A stretch of 64,000 bases of DNA from Longispora albida DSM 44784 (GCF_000379825.1 NZ_KB903813.1:447333-511332), one strand, 5' to 3'. Counted from the stretch's first letter, positions 10,935 through 20,106 are shown. Notes: generated by a model from the sequence alone, not told the origin. Made by a program: numbers and translations.

Positions 10935-12047
10935 GTGCGAGACGTCGTCGAGATTGGCCTGGGTAAGGCCGCCCGTCGTGGGTACCACCTGTCGGATGTC
11001 GCCATCGTGCCGAGCCGCCGTACCCGGGATGTCGACGACGTCTCCACAGCGTGGCAGCTGGACGCGTACCGGTTCGAGATCCCGTGTGTCGCCCACCCGT
11101 CGGACGCCACGATGAGCCCGGCGACCGTGGTGTCGCTGGGCCGCCTGGGCGGGCTGGGTGTGCTCAACGCCGAGGGCCTGTGGTGCCGGTACGAGGACCC
11201 GTCGAAGATCCTGGAGGAGCTGGGCGACCTGGACCAGCCGAGCACAGCCCGGCTCCAGGAGATCTACGCCGAGCCGATCAAGCCGGAGCTGATCGCCGAG
11301 CGCGTCCGGGAGATCCGGCTGGGCGGGGGCACCGTGGCGGTCCGGGTGTCGCCGCAGCACACCCTGGCCCTCGCGCCGGTCATCCTGGACGCCGGGGTCG
11401 ACCTGCTGGTCATCCAGGGCACCATCGTGTCCGCCGAGCACGTGTCCACGATGGACGAGCCGCTGAACCTCAAGGAGTTCATCGCGGATCTCGACCTGCC
11501 GGTGATCGTGGGCGGCTGCACCAACTACCAGACGGCCCTGCACCTGATGCGGACCGGCGCGGCCGGCGTCATCGTCGGTACCGGTTCCGACGAGTGGTCC
11601 ACGACGGACCAGGTGCTCGGTATCCGGGTGCCGATGGCCTCCGCGATCGCCGACGCCGCAGCGGCCCGCCGGGACTACCTGGACGAGACGGGTGGCCGGT
11701 ACGTGCACCTGATCGCCGACGGGGACATCTCCACCTCCGGTGACGTCGCGCGGGCCCTGGCCTGTGGCGCCGACGCCGTGATGCTCGGCCAGCCGCTCTC
11801 GCACGCCGAGGGTTCCCCGGCGGGTGGGGCCTGGTGGCACGCCTCGGCCAGCCACCCGAAGCTGCCCCGTGGCATGTACGAGGCCGGGGACGAGCCGCTG
11901 GGCACGCTGGAGGAGGTCCTCTACGGCCCGGCCGACGACCCGACCGGCGTGCTGAACCTGTTCGGCGGGCTCAAGCGGGCGATGGCCAAGTGCGGCTACC
12001 GGGACGTGAAGGAGTTCCAGAAGGTCGAGCTGGTTCTCGACATCTGA
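10935..12047 (+). CDS. guaB3: GuaB3-type IMP dehydrogenase-related protein
   Basis: 370 aa, GTG start with AAGGAG 8 nt upstream. IMPDH/GMPR TIM-barrel fold without CBS domains. Conserved stretches DVSTAWQLDAYRFEIP, VVSLGRLGGLGVLN and ADGDISTSGD identify the actinobacterial GuaB3 group. The IMPDH catalytic loop GxGSxCTT is replaced by GTGSDEWSTT, so the nucleophilic Cys is absent at that place and ordinary IMPDH chemistry is doubtful from the sequence alone. It is co-transcribed with guaB, which suggests a role in purine metabolism. The true activity is not established here. Confidence 0.9.
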   Translation: MRDVVEIGLGKAARRGYHLSDVAIVPSRRTRDVDDVSTAWQLDAYRFEIPCVAHPSDATMSPATVVSLGRLGGLGVLNAEGLWCRYEDPSKILEELGDLDQPSTARLQEIYAEPIKPELIAERVREIRLGGGTVAVRVSPQHTLALAPVILDAGVDLLVIQGTIVSAEHVSTMDEPLNLKEFIADLDLPVIVGGCTNYQTALHLMRTGAAGVIVGTGSDEWSTTDQVLGIRVPMASAIADAAAARRDYLDETGGRYVHLIADGDISTSGDVARALACGADAVMLGQPLSHAEGSPAGGAWWHASASHPKLPRGMYEAGDEPLGTLEEVLYGPADDPTGVLNLFGGLKRAMAKCGYRDVKEFQKVELVLDI

Positions 12048-12104
12048 TCCGCGTCTGATCCGCCCGGAATATCGTTTCGCATAAATATTCCTTAAGTACG
12101 GCAA

Positions 12105-12147
12105 CGAACGGCCGCTTCCTCGCGATGGGTGAGGGAGCGGCCGTTCG
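12105..12147 (+). terminator. hairpin terminator after guaB3
   Basis: Arms CGAACGGCCGCTTCCTC (12105-12121) and GAGGGAGCGGCCGTTCG (12131-12147), 17 bp with one G-U. There is no T-tract. An AT-rich stretch (12068-12097) lies between the guaB3 stop and the hairpin. Confidence 0.75.
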
Positions 12148-12151
12148 CTGT

Positions 12152-12171
12152 GGGTAGCCAGCTAACTACCC
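12152..12171. promoter_or_regulatory. small inverted repeat upstream of the M4 protease gene
   Basis: GGGTAG, eight bases, CTACCC, about 135 bp before the protease start. It could be an operator for the protease promoter; the AT-rich stretch after it (12172-12200) is a plausible promoter region. No regulator is assigned. Confidence 0.35.
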
Positions 12172-12305
12172 AAAGTGGACATATTGTTTGTATGCCATTA
12201 AACCGGCCCGGCTTCCGTTTACTCGGCGGTCGCCGGGCGGCAGCCTCAAGGGCATCCCCAGGCCCGCCTCCTCAGGCGTGCCGTCGTAGCCCCTGGATGG
12301 TTTAG

Positions 12306-13838
12306 ATGCGCAGAACTACCGCAGCACTGTCCACAGTGGTCCTGTCAGCCGCGCTCGTGCCCCTGCTGAACGCCTCGCCGGTCCTCGCGGCCAGCGACCG
12401 GGTACCCAACGCGCTCGGCCTGCTCAAGTCGCACGCCGGGGAGGCGCGCGCCGACGCCGACCAGACCTTCCTCGTGAAGAACACCGTGGTCGACCCCGAC
12501 GGGGCCAGCCACGTCCGGATGCACCGGTACTACCGCGGCCTGCCCGTGGTCGGCGGCGACTTCGTCCTGCACCAGGACCGGCGGGGCGGCTGGCGCGGCA
12601 TCAGCCAGACCCTCAGCCACACCCCGAAGCTGAGCACCCAGCCGGGCATCGCGATCGAGGCCGCCGAGGCCAGGGCCGTCAGCGAGTCGACCGCGTCCGG
12701 CAGGCAGGCTGACGGCACGCAGCTCGTGGTGTTCGCGCCGGACGGTACGTCGAAGCTGGCCTACGAGGTCGTCGTGGGTGGCGTGCACGCCGACCAGACC
12801 CCGAGCGAGCTGCACGTGATCGTGGACGCGAACAGCGGCTCCGTCCTCGACTCCTGGGAGGGCATCGCGGCCGGTACCGGCCACGGCTACCACGTCGGTA
12901 CCGTGCCGGTCGGCTCCACGGCGGCCGGCGGCACCTTCGAGCTGCGGGACGGCGCGCGGGGCGGCGGCTACACCACCAACCTGAACGGCGCCACGAACGG
13001 CAACGGCTCCATCTACACGTCGGCCAGCGACGTCTTCGGCGACGGCTCGACGACGCACCCGGCTGCCGTCGGTGTCGACGCTCACTACGGCGTGGCCATG
13101 ACCTGGGACTACTACAAGAACGTGCACGGCCGTAACGGCATCCGCAACGACGGAGTCGGCGCGTACAGCCGGGTGCACTACGGTTCCAAGTACATCAACG
13201 CCTTCTGGTCGGACCAGTGCTTCTGCATGACCTACGGCGACGGTGACCTGGCCCAGGGCTGGCACCCACTGACCTCGATCGACGTGGCCGGCCACGAGAT
13301 GAGCCACGGCGTCACCAGCAACTCGGCCGGCCTGGTCTACCGGGGCGAGCCGGGCGGGCTCAACGAGGCCACCTCCGACATCTTCGGCACGCTCGTCGAG
13401 TTCTACGCGAACAACCCGAACGACGCCCCCGACTACCTGATCGGCGAGATGCTGCGGACCAACGGGACCTCGCTGCGCTACATGGACCAGCCCTCGCGGG
13501 ACGGCCGGTCGGCTGACTGCTGGTACAACAAGGTCGGGCGCCTCGACGTGCACCTGTCCTCCGGCGTGGCCAACCACTTCTTCTACCTGCTCGCGGTCGG
13601 CTCCGGCTCCTCGCAGTGGGGCAACAGCCCGACCTGCGACGGCTCGTCGGTCTCCGGGATCGGCAACGACAAGGCCGGCAAGATCTGGTACCGCGCGCTG
13701 ACCGTGCACATGACCTCCCGCACGGACTACAAGGGTGCCCGCGTGGCGACCCTGAACGCGGCCACGGACCTGTACGGGGCCGGTAGCGCCGAGTACAACG
13801 CTGTGGCGGCCGCCTGGTCAGCCGTCAGCGTCAACTAG
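12306..13838 (+). CDS. secreted M4 (thermolysin-family) zinc metalloprotease
   Basis: 510 aa. Sec signal peptide (residues 1-28, ending VLAAS), then an FTP/PepSY-type propeptide to about residue 200 and the M4 catalytic domain. The zinc site is HEMSH (330-334) with the third ligand Glu354 in GGLNEATSD; the 24-residue spacing equals that of thermolysin. The substrate-pocket segment AHYGVAMTWDYYKNVHGRNG is present. The protein ends right after the catalytic domain, with no P-domain, unlike the second M4 protease at 31808-33820. An extracellular endopeptidase needing propeptide cleavage is expected. Confidence 0.95.
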   Translation: MRRTTAALSTVVLSAALVPLLNASPVLAASDRVPNALGLLKSHAGEARADADQTFLVKNTVVDPDGASHVRMHRYYRGLPVVGGDFVLHQDRRGGWRGISQTLSHTPKLSTQPGIAIEAAEARAVSESTASGRQADGTQLVVFAPDGTSKLAYEVVVGGVHADQTPSELHVIVDANSGSVLDSWEGIAAGTGHGYHVGTVPVGSTAAGGTFELRDGARGGGYTTNLNGATNGNGSIYTSASDVFGDGSTTHPAAVGVDAHYGVAMTWDYYKNVHGRNGIRNDGVGAYSRVHYGSKYINAFWSDQCFCMTYGDGDLAQGWHPLTSIDVAGHEMSHGVTSNSAGLVYRGEPGGLNEATSDIFGTLVEFYANNPNDAPDYLIGEMLRTNGTSLRYMDQPSRDGRSADCWYNKVGRLDVHLSSGVANHFFYLLAVGSGSSQWGNSPTCDGSSVSGIGNDKAGKIWYRALTVHMTSRTDYKGARVATLNAATDLYGAGSAEYNAVAAAWSAVSVN

Positions 13839-13858
13839 TACGCACGCTGCACTATCGC

Positions 13859-13886
13859 GGGGATGCTACCGATCGGTAGCATCCCC
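13859..13886. promoter_or_regulatory. perfect inverted repeat at the start of the ChoD-like gene
   Basis: Arms GGGGATGCTACC and its exact complement GGTAGCATCCCC around GATC, 20 bp past the protease stop and 3 bp before the ATG at 13890. It could terminate the protease transcript (no T-tract) or be an operator/5' hairpin for the oxidase gene. If translation starts at 13863, the repeat is coding. Confidence 0.6.
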
Positions 13887-13889
13887 GTC

Positions 13890-15557
13890 ATGGCGGAAAA
13901 GGCGCACTTCGATGTCGTGATCATCGGCTCGGGCTTCGGTGGCAGCGTCTCGGCGCTCCGGCTGGCAGAGAAGGGCTACTCGGTCGCGGTGCTGGAGGCC
14001 GGGCGGCGGTTCGCCGACCACGAGTTCCCGAAGACGTCCTGGCGGCTGCGGAGCTTCCTGTGGGCGCCGAAACTCCGCTTCTTCGGCATCCAGCGGATCA
14101 ACCTGCTGCGCGACGCGCTGATCCTGTCCGGCTCCGGCGTCGGCGGGGGCAGCCTGGTCTACGCCAACACGCTGTACGAGCCGCTGCCGCAGTTCTTCGC
14201 GGACAGGCAGTGGGCTGGCATCACCGACTGGAAGGCCGAGCTGGCCCCGCACTACGACCAGGCCAAGCGGATGCTCGGCGTCACCACCTACGGCCGCCTG
14301 ACCAGCGCCGACGTCCTGATCAAGGCCGTGGCCGAGGACATGGGCGTCGGGGAGACCTTCCACCCCACGCCGGTCGGCGTCTACTTCGGACAGCCCGGCA
14401 TCGACCCCTTCTTCGGCGGCGAAGGACCCGCGCGGGACGCCTGCCGGGAGTGCGGCGCCTGCATGACCGGCTGCCGGTTCAACGCCAAGAACACCCTGGT
14501 CAAGAATTACCTGTACCTCGCTGAGAAGGCCGGCGTCGTCGTCCATCCCCTCACCACGGTCACCTCGGTGGCCCCGGGGGCCGGGGGCGGCTACACGATC
14601 GGGGCGCGGCGCACCGGAGGGTACAAGCGGAAGGGTTTCACCGCCGACCACGTCATCTTCGCCGCAGGGGCGCTGGGGACGCAGCGACTGCTGCACAAGC
14701 TGAAGAACAACGGTGAGCTGCCCGGCCTGTCGGACCGGCTCGGCTACCTGACCAGGACCAACTCGGAGTCGCTGATCGGCGCGCGGTCGTTCTCCAAGGA
14801 CGCGGACTTCACGGACGGCGTGGCGATCACCAGTTCCTTCCACCCCGACGAGCACACGCACATCGAGCCGGTGCGCTACGGCAAGGGCTCCAACGCGATG
14901 GGCCTGCTCCAGACCGTGCTGACCGACGGCGGCTCACGCTGGCCGCGCTGGCTGGTCGGCATCGCCACCCTGATCCGCGAGCCGAGGACGCTGCGGGCGC
15001 TGTCGATCCGCAAGTGGTCGGAGCGGACCATCATCGCGCTGGTCATGCAGGCCCGGGACAACTCGCTGACCGTCCGGCAGAAGCGGACCTGGTACGGCCG
15101 CCGCAAGCTCACCAGCCGCCAGGGCCACGGCGAGCCGAACCCGAGCTGGATCCCGGCGGGCAACGAGGCCGTCCGGCGGCTCGCGGAGAAGATGGGCGGC
15201 GTGGCCGGCGGTACATGGAACGACCTGTTCAACATCCCGCTGACGGCGCACATCCTGGGCGGCTGCGCGATCGGGGCGACGGCTGCCGAGGGTGTCATCG
15301 ACCCCTATCACCGCGTCCACGGCTACGAGGGCCTGCACGTCGTGGACGGCGCGGCCGTGAGCGCCAACCTCGGCGTCAACCCCTCGCTGACCATCGCGGC
15401 CCAGGCGGAACGGGCCATGTCCTTCTGGCCGAACAAGGGCGGCGCCGACCCGCGCCCGGAGCCCGGCTCCGCCTACGCGCAGGTGGCGGCGGTGGCCCCG
15501 GAGTCGCCGGTCGTGCCAGCCTCGGCCCCGGCCGCATTGAGGCTCATCAAGCGATAG
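13890..15557 (+). CDS. choD: GMC-family oxidoreductase, ChoD-like
   Basis: 555 aa from the ATG at 13890; an ATG at 13863 gives a 9-residue extension. The FAD-binding motif GSGFGG is near the N-terminus and GVNPSLTIAAQAERA closes the fold. The family-specific segment with CxxCxxCxxxC spacing (CRECGACMTGC) precedes the NAKNTL stretch. Order and sequence match ChoD of mycobacteria, annotated as cholesterol oxidase, but real substrates of this subfamily are uncertain. The N-terminus lacks a signal peptide. For the start: CACTAT at 13850-13855 lies 7 nt before 13863 and no RBS precedes 13890, so a leaderless start at 13863 remains open. Confidence 0.85.
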   Translation: MAEKAHFDVVIIGSGFGGSVSALRLAEKGYSVAVLEAGRRFADHEFPKTSWRLRSFLWAPKLRFFGIQRINLLRDALILSGSGVGGGSLVYANTLYEPLPQFFADRQWAGITDWKAELAPHYDQAKRMLGVTTYGRLTSADVLIKAVAEDMGVGETFHPTPVGVYFGQPGIDPFFGGEGPARDACRECGACMTGCRFNAKNTLVKNYLYLAEKAGVVVHPLTTVTSVAPGAGGGYTIGARRTGGYKRKGFTADHVIFAAGALGTQRLLHKLKNNGELPGLSDRLGYLTRTNSESLIGARSFSKDADFTDGVAITSSFHPDEHTHIEPVRYGKGSNAMGLLQTVLTDGGSRWPRWLVGIATLIREPRTLRALSIRKWSERTIIALVMQARDNSLTVRQKRTWYGRRKLTSRQGHGEPNPSWIPAGNEAVRRLAEKMGGVAGGTWNDLFNIPLTAHILGGCAIGATAAEGVIDPYHRVHGYEGLHVVDGAAVSANLGVNPSLTIAAQAERAMSFWPNKGGADPRPEPGSAYAQVAAVAPESPVVPASAPAALRLIKR

Positions 15558-15571
15558 CTTTCCGAGACTGG

Positions 15572-15598
15572 GGAGTCTAGTTTCTATTCCTAGACTCC
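15572..15598. promoter_or_regulatory. candidate TetR operator upstream of MFS pump
   Basis: Perfect 9-bp arms GGAGTCTAG and CTAGACTCC separated by nine bases, ending 23 bp before the MFS start. Size and symmetry suit a TetR dimer, and the TetR gene is the last gene of the same unit, the usual autoregulated efflux layout. Confidence 0.65.
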
Positions 15599-15621
15599 TC
15601 GGTATCGGAAGTGAGGCGGCG

Positions 15622-17175
15622 ATGGACGCTGCGGTCATCCACCGGCGGCGCTGGGCCACGCTCGGCGTGCTCTGCGTGTCCCTCCTGATCATCGGCCTGG
15701 ACAACACCGTCCTGAACGTCGCGCTCGCCACCCTGCAACGCGAGCTGAACGCGACAGCCGGCGAGCTCCAGTGGATCGTCGACGCCTACACGCTGGCCTT
15801 CGCCGGGCTCCTGCTGCTGGCCGGTGCGTGGGGCGACAAGTACGGCCGCCGCAAGGCACTGGTCGGCGGCCTCCTGATCTTCGGGGCGGCCTCGGTGTGG
15901 GCAGCGCTGTGCACCAGTCCCGAGCAGCTCATCGCGGCCCGCACGGTGATGGGCGTCGGCGCGGCCCTGATCATGCCGAGCACCCTGTCCATCCTCACGA
16001 ACTCCTTCACCGAGCCGAAGGAACGCAAGTCGGCCATCGGCATCTGGGCCGGCGTCTCCGGCCTGGGCATCGCCGCCGGGCCTGCCCTCGGCGGCTACCT
16101 GCTCGACCACTACTCCTGGGCCAGCGTCTTCGTCATCAACATCCCGGTCGTCGTGGTAGGCCTGATCGGGACGCTCCTGATCGTCCCCGAGTCGCGGGAC
16201 GAGAACGCTCCGAAGCTCGACCTGGCCGGCGGCGCGCTGAGCGTCGTCGGGCTCGTCGCCCTCGTGTGGGCGATCATCGAGGCGCCCGGGCACGGCTGGG
16301 GCTCGGCGAAGGTCGTGACCGGGTTCGGTGTCGCTGTCGTCGTGCTGACCGCGTTCGCGGTGTGGGAGCTGCGGCACCCGAACCCGATGCTCGACATCCG
16401 CTTCTTCGGCAACCGCAGGTTCTCCGTACCGGCCGTGGCGATCACGCTGGTCTTCTTCGTGCTGATGGGCTCGGCGTTCTTCCTGTCGATCTACCTCCAG
16501 ACCGTGATGGGGTACGACGCCTTCGAGGCCGGGATGCGGATCATGCCGATCGCCGCCGGGCTCGTGCTCGGCGCCCCGCTCGCGATGGCGATCGCCCAGC
16601 GGATCGGGGAGAAGATCCCTGCGGTGTTCGGGCTGGTGCTGCTCGGGGCCTCGTTCGTGGTGATCGCGGAGGGGACTGTCCACTCCGGATACGGCCGGGT
16701 GCTGGCCAGCGTGCTGCTGATGGGCTTCGGGATGTCGTTCGCGATGGGGCCGGCCACGGAGGCGGTGATGGGCTCGCTGCCCGTCGAGAAGGCCGGAGTC
16801 GGCTCCGCCGTCAACGACGCGGTACGCCAGGTCGGCGGGGCGCTCGGCGTCGCGGTCCTCGGCTCGATCATCAACTCCGTCTATCGCGGCGACATGGCCG
16901 GGGCAGTGCGGGGCCTGCCTCCCGAGGCCGCCGGGCCAGCCAAGGACAATGTCCAGGGCGCGATGCGGGTCGCGGACAGCCTGCCGGTCGGCGGCGGGCA
17001 GCTGCGTACCGTCGCGTTCCAGGCCTTCTTCGAAGGGTTGCAGGTCGTGAGCTGGGTGTCGGTCGGGTTGTGCGCGCTCGGTGCGCTCGTCGCCCTGATC
17101 TGGCTACCCCATCACGCGGTACCCGCTACGGAGCAGGCCCCAGCGGACAAGGCAGGCGCGGCGACAGGCGGGTGA
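15622..17175 (+). CDS. MFS drug efflux transporter, DHA2 (14-TMS) family
   Basis: 517 aa with about 14 predicted membrane helices. The N-terminal motif LDNTVLNVALATLQ, the motif A-like loop GDKYGRRKAL and the motif C-type stretch GLGIAAGPALGGYL place it with the EmrB/QacA proton-coupled exporters. The substrate is probably a hydrophobic drug or metabolite. The TetR gene overlaps its stop (GTGA), and a palindromic operator sits before it, so induction by the exported compound is likely. GC-rich codon use is like its neighbours, so there is no sign of recent transfer. Confidence 0.92.
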   Translation: MDAAVIHRRRWATLGVLCVSLLIIGLDNTVLNVALATLQRELNATAGELQWIVDAYTLAFAGLLLLAGAWGDKYGRRKALVGGLLIFGAASVWAALCTSPEQLIAARTVMGVGAALIMPSTLSILTNSFTEPKERKSAIGIWAGVSGLGIAAGPALGGYLLDHYSWASVFVINIPVVVVGLIGTLLIVPESRDENAPKLDLAGGALSVVGLVALVWAIIEAPGHGWGSAKVVTGFGVAVVVLTAFAVWELRHPNPMLDIRFFGNRRFSVPAVAITLVFFVLMGSAFFLSIYLQTVMGYDAFEAGMRIMPIAAGLVLGAPLAMAIAQRIGEKIPAVFGLVLLGASFVVIAEGTVHSGYGRVLASVLLMGFGMSFAMGPATEAVMGSLPVEKAGVGSAVNDAVRQVGGALGVAVLGSIINSVYRGDMAGAVRGLPPEAAGPAKDNVQGAMRVADSLPVGGGQLRTVAFQAFFEGLQVVSWVSVGLCALGALVALIWLPHHAVPATEQAPADKAGAATGG

Positions 17176-17762
17176 ACGTGACGGACGACGGAGTCCAGCG
17201 GGGGCGGCCCCGCGATCCGGAAGTGGCCGACCGGGTACGCAGGGCCGCGGCGGCACTCCTCTTCGAGGCCGGCTTCGAGGCCACCACGGTCGACGAGGTC
17301 GCCCGGCGGGCAGGCGTGGCCAAGGCGACCGTGTACCGCCGCTGGGCCAGCAAGGACGACCTGATCCTCGAAGCCTTCGCGCTCCTCCTCGACGACCAGG
17401 TACCCCTCCCCGGCAGCGGCTCGCTCGAAGCCGACCTGCGGGCCATCTACGCCTCGGCCGTCGCCATGATGATGAGCGAGGCCGGGATGGCCTGGGTACG
17501 CACCCTCGCGATGGAGTCGGCCCGCAACCCGCAGGTGGCAGCCCTGCTCCGTACCGGCATGGAACGCCGGGCCGAGGCCGCCCAGCGGATGCTCGACCGG
17601 GCCGTGGCCGACGGGCAGGCGCGATCAGGAGCCGACGCCCGGCTCCTGATCGAGCTGTTCAACGGGCTGCTGCTCACCAGGGCACTGGGCAGGCTGCCAG
17701 CCCCCACCCCCGAAGAGCTGGAGGAAGTCGTCCAGGTCACCCTGCGCGGGATCGGCGTGTGA
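17172..17762 (+). CDS. TetR-family transcriptional regulator
   Basis: 196 aa from the GTG at 17172, which overlaps the MFS stop. An N-terminal helix-turn-helix with TTVDEVARRAGVAKATVYRRW and the preceding RRAAAALLFEAGFEA helix is typical TetR. The C-terminal half is an all-helical ligand domain that ends EELEEVVQVTLRGIGV. It most probably represses the upstream MFS gene through the 15572-15598 palindrome and is displaced by a substrate of the pump. Confidence 0.92.
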   Translation: MNVTDDGVQRGRPRDPEVADRVRRAAAALLFEAGFEATTVDEVARRAGVAKATVYRRWASKDDLILEAFALLLDDQVPLPGSGSLEADLRAIYASAVAMMMSEAGMAWVRTLAMESARNPQVAALLRTGMERRAEAAQRMLDRAVADGQARSGADARLLIELFNGLLLTRALGRLPAPTPEELEEVVQVTLRGIGV

Positions 17763-17837
17763 AGATGCCGGACGCGAAAAACCACAGACTCCGGGGGAGC
17801 TGTCCGGCGGCCCGGCCCAGGTGACTAGGCTTTTGCC

Positions 17838-19376
17838 ATGCAGCCCGTTCTCGTCGTTGATTTTGGGGCGCAGTACGCCCAGTTGATCGCCCGCCGGGTC
17901 CGCGAGGCCCGGGTGTACTCCGAGATCGTGCCGTCCTCGATGCCGGTCGCCGAGATGCTCGCCAAGAACCCGGCGGCCATCATCCTGTCCGGCGGCCCGT
18001 CGAGCGTGTACGAGCCCGGCGCCCCCCAGGTCGACGCCGCACTGTTCGAGGCCGGTACCCCGGTGTTCGGCATCTGCTACGGCTTCCAGGCGATGGCGCT
18101 GGCCCTCGGCGGCAAGGTCGCCAAGACCGGGCTGCGCGAGTTCGGCGGTACGCCGCTGGCCGTGACCACGCCCGGCACCCTGTTCGACGGCCTCCCGGCC
18201 GAGCTCTCCGTCTGGATGAGCCACGGCGACAGCGTGTCGGAGGCCCCGTCCGGCTTCACGGTCACCGCGACCTCCGACGGCGCGCCGGTCGCTGCCTTCG
18301 AGAACGTGGCGCGCGGCTTCGCCGGCGTCCAGTACCACCCGGAGGTCATGCACAGCGCACACGGCCAGACCGTGCTGGAGCACTTCCTCTACGACATCGC
18401 CGGCATCGCCCCCGAGTGGACCTCCGCGAACGTGATCGAGGAGCAGGTCGCCCGGATCCGCGAGCAGGTCGGCGACAAGCAGGTGCTGTGCGCGCTGTCC
18501 GGCGGCGTGGACTCCGCTGTGGCCGCAGCCCTCGTGCACAAGGCCGTCGGCGACCAGCTCACCTGCGTCTTCGTCGACCACGGGCTGCTGCGGGCCGGCG
18601 AGGCCGAGCAGGTCGAGAACGACTACGTGGCCGCCACCGGCATCAAGCTGCGGGTCTTCAACGCTCAGGACCAGTTCCTGGGTGCGCTGGCCGGGGTGAC
18701 CGACCCCGAGGAGAAGCGCAAGATCATTGGCCGCGAGTTCATCCGGTGCTTCGAGCAGGCCGCACGCGAGCTGGCTGCCGAGGGCGTGGAGTTCCTGGTC
18801 CAGGGCACGCTCTACCCGGACGTGGTCGAGTCGGGCGGCGGCACCGGTACCGCGAACATCAAGTCGCACCACAACGTCGGCGGCCTGCCGGACGACCTCA
18901 AGTTCGCGCTGGTCGAGCCGCTGCGCACGCTGTTCAAGGACGAGGTCCGCACGATCGGCCTCGAACTGGGCCTGCCGCCGGAGATGATCTGGCGGCACCC
19001 GTTCCCGGGCCCCGGCCTGGCGATCCGGATCATCGGCGCCGTCGACCAGGAGCGCCTCGACATCCTGCGGGCCGCCGACCTGATCGCCCGCCAGGAGCTG
19101 ACCAACGCCGGGCTGGACCGCGACGTGTGGCAGTTCCCCGTGGTGCTGCTCGCCGACGTCCGCTCGGTGGGCGTCCAGGGTGACGGCCGGACCTACGGCC
19201 ACCCGGTCGTGCTCCGCCCGGTCTCCAGCGAGGACGCGATGACCGCCGACTGGTCGCGCCTGCCCTACGACCTGATCGCCCGGATCTCCACCCGGATCAC
19301 CAACGAGGTGTCCGAGGTCAACCGGGTGACCCTCGACGTGACGAGCAAGCCGCCGGGCACCATCGAATGGGAGTAA
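17838..19376 (+). CDS. guaA: GMP synthase (glutamine-hydrolysing)
   Basis: 512 aa. Converts XMP to GMP with ATP and glutamine. An N-terminal class I amidotransferase with nucleophile Cys80 in GICYGFQ and the YHPEV His/Glu pair; then an N-type ATP pyrophosphatase with the P-loop SGGVDS (221-226); then the C-terminal dimerisation domain ending [23 protein letters not shown] at 17826-17831 is 6 nt before the ATG, so the mRNA is probably leaderless. It acts directly after guaB in the pathway but is separated from it by the protease, oxidase and efflux genes. Confidence 0.98.
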   Translation: MQPVLVVDFGAQYAQLIARRVREARVYSEIVPSSMPVAEMLAKNPAAIILSGGPSSVYEPGAPQVDAALFEAGTPVFGICYGFQAMALALGGKVAKTGLREFGGTPLAVTTPGTLFDGLPAELSVWMSHGDSVSEAPSGFTVTATSDGAPVAAFENVARGFAGVQYHPEVMHSAHGQTVLEHFLYDIAGIAPEWTSANVIEEQVARIREQVGDKQVLCALSGGVDSAVAAALVHKAVGDQLTCVFVDHGLLRAGEAEQVENDYVAATGIKLRVFNAQDQFLGALAGVTDPEEKRKIIGREFIRCFEQAARELAAEGVEFLVQGTLYPDVVESGGGTGTANIKSHHNVGGLPDDLKFALVEPLRTLFKDEVRTIGLELGLPPEMIWRHPFPGPGLAIRIIGAVDQERLDILRAADLIARQELTNAGLDRDVWQFPVVLLADVRSVGVQGDGRTYGHPVVLRPVSSEDAMTADWSRLPYDLIARISTRITNEVSEVNRVTLDVTSKPPGTIEWE

Positions 19377-19385
19377 CCTGAAAGT

Positions 19386-19431
19386 CTGCGGAGCCCACCA
19401 CGCTGCTGAATAGCCGTGGTGGGCTCCGCAG
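19386..19431. terminator. bidirectional terminator guaA / pspC
   Basis: Arms CTGCGGAGCCCACCACG (19386-19402) and CGTGGTGGGCTCCGCAG (19415-19431) are perfectly complementary and lie between convergent genes. Confidence 0.85.
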
Positions 19432-19443
19432 TTTCGGTGCGGG

Positions 19444-19911
19444 TTACTTCTTCTCGTCCTCCACCTGCGGAAGGACCTTGGTCTCGCTGGCCTCCGGTGT
19501 GCCAGCGGCGTTCGCCGGCACCTCCTCAGCCACCGGCTCGGCGGCGACCGGCTCCGGAACGTAGGGCTCCTCCACCACGGGCTCCGGCCTGACCGGCGCG
19601 CTCGGGGCGACCGGCTCGCCCGGGGCGAACGGGGCCGGCTGCGTGGCGTAGGCCGGCGGGACGTACGTGCCGGTCGGGTACCAGAGCGGGGCGGCCGCCG
19701 GGGCCGGCATGGCCGGCTCGTCGGGCATCACGATCCACGCGCCCAGGTACGCCAGGAGCGACCAGCCGCCGGTGAAGAACACCGAGACGATGAACAGGAC
19801 GCGGACGGCGGTCGGGTCGATGTCGAAGTACTTGGCCACGCCCGCACAAACTCCGGTCAGTTTCCGGTCGGTGCGAGAGCGGCGGAGCTGCTTCACGGTA
19901 GTGGCTGTCAT
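19444..19911 (-). CDS. PspC domain protein
   Basis: 155 aa from the ATG at 19911. Residues ~8-65 form a PspC domain (RSRTDRKLTGVCAGVAKYFDIDPTAVRVLF, then a Gly/Trp-rich membrane helix ending in IVMPDEP). The remainder is a Pro/Ala/Glu/Val-rich cytoplasmic or extracytoplasmic tail with repeated EPV/PEP units, probably disordered. PspC proteins sense or relay envelope stress. Three CCCTGA(G/C) repeats at 19957-19989 lie upstream, motifs that also occur before the larger PspC operon at 26 kb. Confidence 0.85.
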   Translation of the reverse strand: MTATTVKQLRRSRTDRKLTGVCAGVAKYFDIDPTAVRVLFIVSVFFTGGWSLLAYLGAWIVMPDEPAMPAPAAAPLWYPTGTYVPPAYATQPAPFAPGEPVAPSAPVRPEPVVEEPYVPEPVAAEPVAEEVPANAAGTPEASETKVLPQVEDEKK

Positions 19912-19956
19912 GCCACCAAGAATGCGGCTCTGACCTGCTGAGCTGCATCGGTGCTT

Positions 19957-19989
19957 GCCCTGAGATCGACCCTGAGCCCCAACCCTGAC
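19957..19989 (-). promoter_or_regulatory. three direct CCCTGA(G/C) repeats upstream of pspC
   Basis: CCCTGAG at 19958, CCCTGAG at 19970 and CCCTGAC at 19983, spaced 12 and 13 bp (TCAGGG read on the pspC strand), 46-80 bp upstream of the pspC start. Helical phasing is close to one turn. Candidate response-regulator sites. Confidence 0.45.
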
Positions 19990-20106
19990 ACCGCGAGTGA
20001 CCCATCGGACAGCGCTCGGCGTACCGTGTAAGAAAACGGCAATCGCTGTCAAAAGTCCGCCAAACTCTTGACCTTGGGCCATCCGCTGTCGTCAGACTTG
20101 TCTTTC

